Origin: Wolinella succinogenes DSM 1740 | GTDB lineage: Bacteria; Campylobacterota; Campylobacteria; Campylobacterales; Helicobacteraceae | Length of the DNA stretch: 64,000 bases | Direction: 5' to 3' | Assembly: GCF_000196135.1 (NCBI RefSeq) | Contig: NC_005090.1 | Coordinates: 320,001-384,000, forward strand | Shown: in pieces, positions 47,264 through 54,835 of the stretch | Numbering within the stretch: position 1 is the first letter of the stretch | How the letters are laid out: every line of letters starts with the position of its first letter | Notes under the pieces: model-generated | The model's input: the letters and a program-made list of their open reading frames with translations, nothing else | What the model was told of the DNA's origin: nothing | Database searches by the model: none | Program-made: the position numbers and the translations under genes

Positions 47264-48322
47264 ATGAAAAGAAGAGAGTTTATCCAAAAAGCAGCCCTGG
47301 CCACAGCGGCGATTCCTGCGGTAGCCAGCGCCTCTAGCGGTAAAAAAATCCGTCTTAAGATGGCCACTAGCTGGCCTGCAAGTATGCCGATTCTCCAAAG
47401 CACGGCGGACTATTTTGCCAAGCGCGTGGGAGAGATGAGTGGGGGAGCGATGGAGATCAAAATCTATCACGCAGGCTCCCTTGTGCCTCCCTTGGGGGTC
47501 TTTGATGCAGTGAGCGCAGGACAGATCGACCTCTATCACTCCGCCACCTACTATTGGAGTGGAAAGAATAGCGCCTTTTCTGTTTTTGCGGGGACGCCTT
47601 TTGGTATGGTGGATAATGAGATGCTGGCTTGGATGCGCTTTGGTGGAGGTTTGGAACTCTGGAGAGAGCTAGGAGCCAAATACAATGTCTATCCTCTTTT
47701 GGGAGGCAACACGGGAATTCAGATGGGTGGATGGTTCAAAAAGCCTGTCGAAAAGCTGGCCGACCTCAAGGGGCTTAAGATGAGAATCCCTGGTCTTGGT
47801 GCGCAAATCCTTTCTAAACTTGGGGTGAATACGGTCATGATGGCAGGAGGAGAGATCTATTTGGCTTTAGAGCGAAATGTCATTGATGCGAGCGAATGGG
47901 TCGCTCCAGCGCTTGATCTTAGCGTTGGATTCCATAAAGTGGCCAAATACTACTACACCGCATGGCATGAGCCAGCCAGCACGGCGGAGTTTGTTTTTAA
48001 CACTAAATCATGGGCAGGGTTGCCCCCAGAATATCAAGCCATCATCGAGGTGGCCTCACAAGACGCGAATGTTCGCATGACCGCTGAGTCCCAAGCTAGA
48101 AACGCCCCTGCGATGAGAGATCTTCTCAAGCAGGGAGTCGAGGTGAAGACTTTCCCTGCAGATGTGATGGCGGCGTGCAAAAAGGCTCTTGGCGAGGTGG
48201 TCGCCGAGGAGAGCGCCAAAAATCCCGATTTCAAGAAGGCGTGGGAGAGCTACTCTAGCTTTTTAGAGGAGCAGAAAGATTGGACAAAACTAGGGCTAGG
48301 CCGCTATTTGGAGACACGCTAG
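47264..48322 (+). CDS. Tat-exported TRAP solute-binding protein, 2-oxoacid/lactate-type (TakP-like)
   Basis: A 352-residue periplasmic receptor. The N terminus MKRREFIQKAALATAA is a Tat signal (RRXFIXK), unusual among solute-binding proteins but normal for this subfamily. MAGGEIYLALERNVIDASEWV around residue 200 (first 20: MAGGEIYLALERNVIDASEW) and YYYTAWHEPAST resemble TakP, which binds 2-oxoacids such as pyruvate. Lactate and other hydroxyacids are also possible. ATG 47264 is preferred over GTG 47258 because AAGGAG (47253-47258) precedes it. Confidence 0.85.
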   Translation: MKRREFIQKAALATAAIPAVASASSGKKIRLKMATSWPASMPILQSTADYFAKRVGEMSGGAMEIKIYHAGSLVPPLGVFDAVSAGQIDLYHSATYYWSGKNSAFSVFAGTPFGMVDNEMLAWMRFGGGLELWRELGAKYNVYPLLGGNTGIQMGGWFKKPVEKLADLKGLKMRIPGLGAQILSKLGVNTVMMAGGEIYLALERNVIDASEWVAPALDLSVGFHKVAKYYYTAWHEPASTAEFVFNTKSWAGLPPEYQAIIEVASQDANVRMTAESQARNAPAMRDLLKQGVEVKTFPADVMAACKKALGEVVAEESAKNPDFKKAWESYSSFLEEQKDWTKLGLGRYLETR

Positions 48323-48326
48323 GACG

Positions 48327-49238
48327 ATGGGGCGCTACCTCTTTGGTCCAATCCTCTCTAGGCGTTTTGGGCTCTCTTTGGGAATCGATCTCTCACCTGG
48401 CGCCAAACAGTGCAATTTTGACTGCCTCTACTGCGAGCTAGAGGGTAAAAAAGCGACCGATTCGATGGGAGAGGTGGCGAAGGTTGAGGAGATTTTAGAG
48501 GAGCTAAGAGAAGCGCTTCCTCGCTACAAACCCGATGTGATCACGGTCACGGCTAATGGCGAGCCGACCCTCTATCCCGCTCTTTTGCCTCTTATCCGAG
48601 GAATAAACGCTCTTCCTCATAGCGCCAAGACGCTCATTCTTAGCAATGGCTCAAGGTTTGGAGAGCCAGAGGTGCAAGAGGCGCTTTTGGAGTTTGACAT
48701 GGTCAAATTTTCGCTGGATGCGGTGAGCGCTAGGGCGTTTAAGCGTGTGGATCGAGCCCATGACTCCCTCTCTATTTCGCAAATCATCCAAGGAATCAAG
48801 GGCTTTAGAAGTCGATATCGAGGTGATCTCATTGCTGAAGTGCTTTTTGTCAAAGGGGTGAATGATAGCCCAGAGGAGGCAAGAGCGATCGCTAGGGTAC
48901 TAAAAGAGATCGCGCCTAGTCGTGTCGATCTAAGCACCATCGATCGTCCGCCCGCCTATAAAGTCGAGGGAGTCTCGCCTCAAAAGCTAGAGGAGCTAGC
49001 CAGTGCTTTTGAGGGGCTCAATCTCTTTATCGCCAAGCGTCAAAGCGAAGAGGGCTCATTGAGGCAAAGATTTTCCAAGGAGGAGATCCTCAACACCCTC
49101 AAAAAGCGTCCTTGGAGTCAAGAGGATGTGGAGAGGTTGCTAGAAGAGGAATCCAAACTCCTTTGGCAAGAGCTTCTAGATGAGGGGAAAATTGAGCGCC
49201 AAGAGGCGGGGGGTGTGATCTTTTTTAGGGCGCGCTAG
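48327..49238 (+). CDS. radical SAM protein with a C-terminal winged-helix-like domain
   Basis: A 303-residue radical SAM enzyme of the COG0731 type. The cluster motif CX3CX2C is visible as CNFDCLYC (about residues 28-35). VTVTANGEPTLYPAL and FSLDAVSARAFKRVDR follow, as in this family. The end (about 245-300) looks like a small winged helix. Reaction not known. It lies just before tRNA-Asn and is four bases after the TRAP receptor gene. Confidence 0.8.
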   Translation: MGRYLFGPILSRRFGLSLGIDLSPGAKQCNFDCLYCELEGKKATDSMGEVAKVEEILEELREALPRYKPDVITVTANGEPTLYPALLPLIRGINALPHSAKTLILSNGSRFGEPEVQEALLEFDMVKFSLDAVSARAFKRVDRAHDSLSISQIIQGIKGFRSRYRGDLIAEVLFVKGVNDSPEEARAIARVLKEIAPSRVDLSTIDRPPAYKVEGVSPQKLEELASAFEGLNLFIAKRQSEEGSLRQRFSKEEILNTLKKRPWSQEDVERLLEEESKLLWQELLDEGKIERQEAGGVIFFRAR

Positions 49239-49261
49239 CCTCGCTAAAGAGGCACTAGCTC

Positions 49262-49290
49262 TTGACAGATGAGGGGAATTTCAATATAAT
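49262..49290 (+). promoter_or_regulatory. consensus promoter of tRNA-Asn
   Basis: TTGACA at 49262-49267 and TATAAT at 49285-49290 with a 17-base spacer: an exact housekeeping promoter, about 29 bases before the tRNA. It is the only exact TTGACA-17-TATAAT promoter I noticed in the window; most other promoters here show only a -10 box. Confidence 0.85.
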
Positions 49291-49319
49291 TCCAGCCTCT
49301 TAACAAATGAGCTTCATGT

Positions 49320-49394
49320 TCCGGATTAGCTCAGCGGTAGAGTAGGCGGCTGTTAACCGCTTGGTCGCAGGTTCGAATCCTGCATCCGGAGCCA
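49320..49394 (+). tRNA. tRNA-Asn (anticodon GTT)
   Basis: Complete cloverleaf: acceptor stem TCCGGAT / ATCCGGA, D arm GCTCAGCGGTAGAGT, anticodon stem CGGCT/CCGCT-type around CTGTTAA with anticodon GTT at 49352-49354, T arm GCAGG-TTCGAAT-CCTGC. CCA is encoded at 49392-49394. The anticodon GTT reads asparagine codons AAC/AAU. 75 bases. Confidence 0.95.
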
Positions 49395-49580
49395 CTCTTC
49401 TTCACTTTATTTAATTCTTTTCAATCCGAAATCAACTTTAATCAAAATCTAAATAGCGATTCCCCCCCTCAACCCATTTTCCCGCTTTTATCTATTAAGC
49501 CCTCGTATCTCCAGAGGATGCTCCTCAAATGATTGGCTCCAAAAGGGGAGCAGGAGGGGTTTGGCGTCCCAAGGGAGGGC
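49395..49580. other. intergenic region after tRNA-Asn
   Basis: About 186 bases with no supportable gene. AT-rich, with a run of seven C at about 49462-49468. No convincing terminator or attachment-site duplication of the tRNA 3' end is visible. Confidence 0.5.
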
Positions 49581-50291
49581 TTAGTCGTCCAAATAGTACT
49601 CGATGGTGGAAACCACCCTCACGCTTTTGATATAGGGGGTGTTTTTGTCTCGATTTCCGATGGTGAACTGCCCTTGGCTGGCGGATTTGATCTTGCCTAG
49701 GCGACTTTTGGAATCTTCGGCAAATTTTTGCGCCGAAGCGCGCGCACTAAGCGTTGCCTCTTCGATCATGGCGGGCTTAATTTCGTTGAGCTTAGTGTAG
49801 AGATATTCAATCTGATTCTCATACTCTCCCACGCGCAGGACAACCCCTTGTTTTCCTAAATCAGAGAGCTTGGCGGCGCTAGAGCGCACTAGATCGACTG
49901 AGGGGGTGTAGAGCGAGAGGGTTTGGGAGGCGACATAGCGGAAAGAGATCTTCTCGCCACCCCCATATTCGTGACTGAGTTTGTCGATAATGGAGGGGGC
50001 GCCTAGGCTCATCTCTTCAGCTCGGAAGCCCTCGCTGATCAAAAATGCCTCAATACGCGCCCTGTCGCGCTCTAGTTCGGTGTAGAGCGTGGCTAGGTCA
50101 TTGCCAAGGCGGACATACTGAATAGGCCAAATAGCAATATCAGCTTTGACTTCACGCTCAGAGAGTCCCTTCACGCTCACGGTGCGCTCCATTCCCTTGA
50201 GGGTAAGGAGGCTGTTTCCTAGGGTGTAACCAAGCCCTAAAAGTCCAGCAAAAAGAAAGATTCCAATGATTATTGCACTGCTTTTGGTCAT
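49581..50291 (-). CDS. SIMPL-domain (DUF541) exported protein
   Basis: A 236-residue protein with an N-terminal signal anchor (about 7-27, AIIIGIFLFAGLLGLGYTLG) and the SIMPL/DUF541 domain. The family pattern TVSVKGLSEREVKADIAIWP and VRVVSTIEYYLDD at the end are recognisable. The family is periplasmic and linked to stress or signalling in some bacteria; its role here is unknown. Stands alone. Confidence 0.8.
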   Translation of the reverse strand: MTKSSAIIIGIFLFAGLLGLGYTLGNSLLTLKGMERTVSVKGLSEREVKADIAIWPIQYVRLGNDLATLYTELERDRARIEAFLISEGFRAEEMSLGAPSIIDKLSHEYGGGEKISFRYVASQTLSLYTPSVDLVRSSAAKLSDLGKQGVVLRVGEYENQIEYLYTKLNEIKPAMIEEATLSARASAQKFAEDSKSRLGKIKSASQGQFTIGNRDKNTPYIKSVRVVSTIEYYLDD

Positions 50292-50397
50292 GCTAGCTCC
50301 TTTAAAAGTACTCTTTTTCTAGTGTAGCACACGATTCCTCAAAGGTTTGAACATCAAGAAAGAGGGACACAACTATTCTCTTTAGTTATTTTTGTGT

Positions 50398-50403
50398 TAA
50401 GAT
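50398..50403 (+). promoter_or_regulatory. possible -10 box of the mccR promoter
   Basis: TAAGAT, 41 bases before the mccR ATG at 50445, within a T-rich gap. Weak match; no -35 box. Confidence 0.35.
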
Positions 50404-50444
50404 ATTTTTAGGAGTTTTTGGGAAGGCAGAGGGAATCCATAATC

Positions 50445-51135
50445 ATGGCTGAATGCAATTATTTGGAAATTTTATCAGACAAAAAGGTGCTTTGTGTCGA
50501 AGATGAGGAGGTGATTCGCTCCAATTTGATGGAGACGCTAGAGCTCTTCTTTGATAAAGTCTCAGGCGCAAAAGATGGCTTTGAGGCGCTTGAACAAGCC
50601 ATGTGTGACACATACGATGTCTTTATTTTTGATATTTCGATTCCTCATCTAGATGGACTCGAAGTGCTCAAAAGAGTCCGTCAATTTAACAAAAAAACCC
50701 CCATTGTCATTCTCTCAGCCCATAAAGAGCAGGAGTATCTTTGGCGCGCCGTGGAGCTTAAAATCACCCGATATTTGACCAAGCCTTATGATAAAAACAG
50801 CCTGATCAAAGCTCTTGAAGAGGTTGCTTTGGAGCTCATGGACTACCATCCTCTCTTTCAAATCTCCCCCCTGCACAGTTACGACTTTTGCCGCAAGGCC
50901 ATGACCTGTAAGGGGGAGATGGTCTATCTCTCCAAAAAGCGAGAGCCGACTTCTTGAATATTTTTTAAGACACGCCAATCAGACCATCACCTATGAGCAG
51001 ATATCTGAGTATATGTGGGAGTTTGAACAACCCACCAAGGAGGCAATCAAGTCCATCGTGAAGGAGCTGCGTAAAAAAATCGACAACTCTTTTATTAAGA
51101 ATCTCTATGGAATCGGATATCTCTTTGAGGTATAA
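50445..51135 (+). pseudogene. mccR: OmpR-family response regulator of the mcc locus, broken by a +1 frameshift
   Basis: REC domain (about 1-125): VLCVEDEEVIR, phosphoacceptor Asp63 in IFDISIPHLDG, switch Lys113 in YLTKPYDK. The frame ends at 50957 (11 residues after a normal-looking LSKK). Skipping one base near 50934-50940 (A5GC) restores a complete winged-helix domain: RLLEYFLRHANQTITYEQI, then SEYMWEF, and KNLYGIGYLFEV, ending at 51135. The joined protein would be 229 residues, normal for the family. As read, the DNA-binding half is lost. It may be a real inactivating mutation or a sequence error. The kinase gene overlaps by 29 bases. Confidence 0.85.
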
Positions 51136-52552
51136 CTTCAAGATTATCATTGGCTCTTTTGTGATTCTTTATGGAGTGGTGACCCTCCTTTTTTTTAACT
51201 TCTATCGAGAGCTTGCACTCAAAGACGCTAGACAAGAGGCAGTCTTTGTTTTGGATACCATGAACGCGATCAGGGATTACGTCTCGATCATTCAGCGTCC
51301 TTTGGTTGAGGAGCTCAAAGAGAAGCATGGATTAGACCCTGACTTTTTTGATCCAAGACTGCTCTCCTCCTCCTATATTGCCCGAGAGATCTACAATATT
51401 CAGCGTGCCAAGAAAAACATCAACTATGACTATAGCCTCACCGCGCACAATCCTCTTAATCCTGAGCATGAGGGAAGCGTCTTTGAGAAGAGAATCTTGG
51501 ATGATTTTAAAGAGGGAAAGTACAAGGAGTATTCAAAAATCATCCAAGAAGAGGGAACCTCCTATTTTTTTGTAGGCTTGCCCATTCGCAACTCTCATCC
51601 TTCTTGCTCGAAGTGTCATATCGCCTCGAATGCTCCCAAGGGAATGTTGGAGCAATACCCTAATCTAGGGCTCTTTGAGAGCAAGGTTGGAGAGGTGATC
51701 GCCATGATCTCATTTAAGATTCCCGTTTGGAGTATTTTGACCTACCACACCAAAGAGTTTGTGGTTGGCGGGACGGCGATGTTTGTCGTGTTTACGCTTT
51801 TTGTCTTGTTCATTTACAAGATACACAAAAAAGATCGAGAGCTGGAGGAGAAGACTCAAATGCTCATGATCAGCCAAAATCGCCTCGCCTCCATGGGGGA
51901 GATGATCGGGAATATTTCCCATCAGTGGCGGCAGCCCTTGGCGCAGGTGGGTTCGATCTTGGTCAATCTAGAGCTCTATAGTGAAAAGGAAAAGCTCACC
52001 CATGAGAAGCTTTCGCGCAAAATTCAAGAGGCCAATGAGCAGCTAGTCTTTATGTCGAGCACGATTGATGATTTTAGGGATTTTTTCCGCCCCCAGAAAG
52101 AGAAAAAACTCTTTAGCGCCCAAGAGGTGATTGGACAATCCAAAAGACTTTTGAGTGTCTCGCTGGAAAAATTTGGCATTGAGGTTGAGGTGAAGATAGA
52201 GAAGAATTTTAGACTTGAGGGCTACCCAAATGAGATTGCACAGGTGATGATCAATATTATCAATAACGCCAAGGAAGCCTTTTTGGAGAGCCCCCAGAAG
52301 AATCGCCGTGTGCTTATCCGAGCGTTTGTCTCAGAGGGCGTGGCGACGATCTCTATCAGCAACAATGCAGGTTTAATTCAAGAGAGCGTTTTGGAACATA
52401 TTTTTGAACCCTACTTCACCACCAAAGAATCAGGCAGCGGATTGGGACTCTATATGAGCCAAAAAGTGGCTGAGAAGAATCACGCCCTCTTGGAGGCCAA
52501 AAATACGGCTGATGGAGTCTGTTTCACTCTCTCATTTAATTCCTTCTCTTAA
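51107..52552 (+). CDS. mccS: sensor histidine kinase with a periplasmic CXXCH (haem c) domain
   Basis: A 481-residue membrane kinase. Two transmembrane helices (about 13-33 and 218-238) enclose a periplasmic domain of DUF3365 (Tll0287-like) type with a haem-binding motif CSKCH at residues 167-171. The kinase core has the H box GNISHQWRQPLAQ (His272), N box MINIINNAKEAF and G box GSGLGLYMSQK. It sits directly before mccA and after the regulator, so it should sense sulfite or redox state for the mcc genes; that is inference. ATG 51107 has only a weak ribosome-binding site; TTG 51125 is an alternative. Confidence 0.85.
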   Translation: MESDISLRYNFKIIIGSFVILYGVVTLLFFNFYRELALKDARQEAVFVLDTMNAIRDYVSIIQRPLVEELKEKHGLDPDFFDPRLLSSSYIAREIYNIQRAKKNINYDYSLTAHNPLNPEHEGSVFEKRILDDFKEGKYKEYSKIIQEEGTSYFFVGLPIRNSHPSCSKCHIASNAPKGMLEQYPNLGLFESKVGEVIAMISFKIPVWSILTYHTKEFVVGGTAMFVVFTLFVLFIYKIHKKDRELEEKTQMLMISQNRLASMGEMIGNISHQWRQPLAQVGSILVNLELYSEKEKLTHEKLSRKIQEANEQLVFMSSTIDDFRDFFRPQKEKKLFSAQEVIGQSKRLLSVSLEKFGIEVEVKIEKNFRLEGYPNEIAQVMINIINNAKEAFLESPQKNRRVLIRAFVSEGVATISISNNAGLIQESVLEHIFEPYFTTKESGSGLGLYMSQKVAEKNHALLEAKNTADGVCFTLSFNSFS

Positions 52553-52610
52553 TATTCATTTAACACTTTTCCCCTTATTCCCCCCTCTTTTCTCGTTACC
52601 ATCTCAGGTG

Positions 52611-52635
52611 AAGCATTCACTGCTGGTCAATGCTT
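52611..52635 (+). promoter_or_regulatory. inverted repeat upstream of mccA, candidate operator
   Basis: AAGCATT (52611-52617) and its exact inverse AATGCTT (52629-52635), spaced by 11 bases, end 37 bases before the mccA ATG. The sequence just after it (TTTATGTT at about 52634-52641) is a plausible weak -10 box. The spacing suits a dimeric regulator such as the adjacent OmpR-family protein, but this is inference; it could also form a hairpin in the leader. Confidence 0.4.
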
Positions 52636-52672
52636 TATGTTGTCAGGCTGGAGTGTTTTGAAAGGAGGAAAC

Positions 52673-54745
52673 ATGAAATATTGGGACAAAGCGTTGCTGA
52701 GTCTGTTCATGTGTGTTTCAACTCTTTCGATCGCCGCGACTCATGCGGTGGCGATGGAGGGAATGCAGATGACCAAGGAGGCACGAGAGATTATCGCTCA
52801 TCCCAAAGGAACCAAGGAGAGCAGGGGAGTCATCTCTCTGCAAGACTACATAGTCGAAGAGCAAGCCATGTATGACTGGCTCTTTAAGAATCACCCTATT
52901 TTCACCAAATACGGTGGCAAGACGGTGGGCAAGTTGGTCGTGAAAGACCGTGGCGAAGAGTGGATTGAAGAGGGAAGGGGAAATGACTTCTCTAAAGCTT
53001 CCAAACGAAGCGGCGGCGAAGGTTTTAGCTCTATGATGTATAGAGTGGCTCGAAACTCGACTCTTCAATATCCCAATAAATTCATCGGGCCTGAAAAGTG
53101 TGGTGAGTGCCACCCTGCGCAGTATGAGACCTGGAGCAGGTCGCGACACGCCACCACGATTCGTTTCCCAGGCGAACACCCCGAGGTGAACAACAAGCTT
53201 AATGATCCCGTCTTTGACAAGGACACGGCTTCGATTCTTCCTCAAGGCATTACGCCTGATGTCGTCTATTGTACTGTAGGGCATATAAGAACAAAGTTTG
53301 GATTCTTTGACGCATGGCTTCTTCGAGGCACCTATCATGTCGAAGGAGGACTCCTTAAAAATGGAACAGGTCAAATTGTCGCGGGTGGAAACCAATGGCA
53401 GCGAACTTGGGCGCTCAATCTCTCTCCAGAGGTAGCGAAAAAGATCAAAAAGTGGGTTCCTGATTTTCCCGTCACTCTTGAAGAGTACGGTGATAATGGT
53501 GGCTATGTGAGAGGTTTGGCTTCTTACGCGGCTAAATATAAAAAATCAATGTCATTCCAAGCCTCCACCTCCTATTGCGAAGTGTGCCACCCTTGGAAGT
53601 TTGACTTTAAAAACGAAAGTGAGTTTTACGCGGCCCTTGGAAACGCCAAAGAGCTCCAAAAACACACCATTTCCAAGGGTGTCTCTTGCGAAGAGTGTCA
53701 TGGTGCTGGCGGTCACCTCGAAGGGGGTTCAGGTTTGCTTATCTCTAACTGCGAACGCTGTCACCAACGATTCAGCTATAGTCCTGATTTGATGAGGAAC
53801 AACCCTCTTAATGCGGGTAAACCCGATTTAGCGCTCAGCTCTAAATTCAAATCCATGGGACCAGGATGCGGCAGTGAAGGCTCACAGACCTACTTTACCG
53901 CACACTATGAAAAAGGAATGCGATGCGCCACTTGCCACGATCCTCATGATGTTACAGGTAATGTCACGGGCGAGAAGGGAATCAAAGGCGTGAGCTATAA
54001 CTCCGAACAAGGCTATCTAAGCTCGCTCTATAGCAAGCCAAAGCTCAAAAAAGAGTGCACAGATTGCCACAAAGAGCAGGCTTATATTCAGTCCAAGGCG
54101 GACACGCACAGCAAAAACAGTTGCGCAAGCTGCCATATGCCTTTCATGATGAGTTGCGAAAACTTCTATGCGATCCAATTCCAAGACCAAGCGGGATTTG
54201 ACACGCAACGAAGAGCGCACATTTGGAAGATCGATGTCGATCCTGCACGCAAGTCGCTTGTCGCTGGTTCTACCTCTAAAGATCCGCGAGATGGCAAAGA
54301 TTGGCACTTTGAAAGGAACGAAGAGGGCCGAAACTTTGTTGATTTGATGTGGGCGTGCGCTCGCACCACATGGGCGGATAAAGATCAAGCCGAGGCCAAA
54401 GGCTGCCATAGTCCTGTCGTCTCTGAACTCAAAGAGACACTTCACTTCAAAGATCAAAAACAGGTCTATAACGAAGTGATGGGATGGCAAACGCCTGTTA
54501 AAGATAAGTTCACTCAGGTCAAAGTGGGAATCCAAGGACTCTACTCTTTGCTTGAGGTCAAAAAACTCGCCCCCTCCGATAAAACAAGAGTTTACGAACT
54601 GATCGAAAAAGCTCAAGATACAGTGGATTTGATTGAAAAAGATGGATCATGGGGTATGCACGGATTTAAATACACTAAACAGCGACTTGATGCCGCGGTT
54701 GAGTATATCAATGAAGCGCAGAGAATCATGAAAAAGAGCCTTTAA
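52673..54745 (+). CDS. mccA: MccA octahaem cytochrome c sulfite reductase (haem c-copper)
   Basis: Periplasmic enzyme reducing sulfite to sulfide. From ATG 52673 it is 690 residues with a signal peptide (about 1-27). Seven CXXCH sites: C143-H147, C302-H306, C339-H343, C360-H364, C418-H422, C462-H466, C484-H488. An eighth, unusual CX15CH site is C562-C578-H579. Cys399 and Cys495 match the published ligands of the Cu(I) next to the active-site haem in W. succinogenes MccA. AGGAGG at 52663-52668 fixes the start; the upstream ATG at 52637 would spoil the signal peptide. A haem lyase specialised for CX15CH (CcsA1) follows in the operon. Confidence 0.97.
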   Translation: MKYWDKALLSLFMCVSTLSIAATHAVAMEGMQMTKEAREIIAHPKGTKESRGVISLQDYIVEEQAMYDWLFKNHPIFTKYGGKTVGKLVVKDRGEEWIEEGRGNDFSKASKRSGGEGFSSMMYRVARNSTLQYPNKFIGPEKCGECHPAQYETWSRSRHATTIRFPGEHPEVNNKLNDPVFDKDTASILPQGITPDVVYCTVGHIRTKFGFFDAWLLRGTYHVEGGLLKNGTGQIVAGGNQWQRTWALNLSPEVAKKIKKWVPDFPVTLEEYGDNGGYVRGLASYAAKYKKSMSFQASTSYCEVCHPWKFDFKNESEFYAALGNAKELQKHTISKGVSCEECHGAGGHLEGGSGLLISNCERCHQRFSYSPDLMRNNPLNAGKPDLALSSKFKSMGPGCGSEGSQTYFTAHYEKGMRCATCHDPHDVTGNVTGEKGIKGVSYNSEQGYLSSLYSKPKLKKECTDCHKEQAYIQSKADTHSKNSCASCHMPFMMSCENFYAIQFQDQAGFDTQRRAHIWKIDVDPARKSLVAGSTSKDPRDGKDWHFERNEEGRNFVDLMWACARTTWADKDQAEAKGCHSPVVSELKETLHFKDQKQVYNEVMGWQTPVKDKFTQVKVGIQGLYSLLEVKKLAPSDKTRVYELIEKAQDTVDLIEKDGSWGMHGFKYTKQRLDAAVEYINEAQRIMKKSL

Positions 54746-54776
54746 GGCCAAAGGTGTCGCTTTGAGGCGATGAGAT

Positions 54777-54802
54777 AGACCAAGGGAGAACTCCCTTGGT
54801 CT
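54777..54802 (+). terminator. strong hairpin between mccA and mccB
   Basis: Eleven-base-pair perfect stem AGACCAAGGGA (54777-54787) with TCCCTTGGTCT (54792-54802) around a GAAC loop. It is followed by TATATTGATGG, not a T-run, so it is more likely an mRNA-stabilising or partial terminator element that sets a higher level of MccA than of the downstream proteins. Confidence 0.6.
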
Positions 54803-54835
54803 TATATTGATGGTTTTGAGTGAAAGGGGTATTAG

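Noticed and set aside
49233-49259. Hairpin at the end of the radical SAM gene as a terminator
   Set aside because: Stem GCTAG-CCTC / GAGG-CA-CTAGC is reasonable, but it has a two-base bulge, no T-run, and overlaps the stop codon and the tRNA promoter, so I do not list it.
49320-49580. Attachment site or genomic island beside tRNA-Asn
   Set aside because: No repeat of the tRNA 3' end, no integrase and no base-composition shift were seen in the flanks.
52630-52875. An 81-codon plus-strand frame over the start of mccA
   Set aside because: It is an out-of-frame shadow of the MccA signal peptide region with no homology-like features.
53270-53285. CTVGH in MccA (Cys200) as a further haem site
   Set aside because: It lacks the second cysteine of CXXCH. 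With seven CXXCH and one CX15CH the octahaem count is already complete.
52718-53395. A 225-codon minus-strand frame opposite mccA
   Set aside because: Antisense shadow of MccA; the plus-strand haem motifs explain the sequence.
52673-54745. MccA as NrfA nitrite reductase or hydroxylamine oxidoreductase
   Set aside because: The CX15CH site, the paired Cys399/Cys495, the neighbouring ccsA1, and the lack of a CXXCK motif exclude NrfA; no P460 cross-link tyrosine context is evident.
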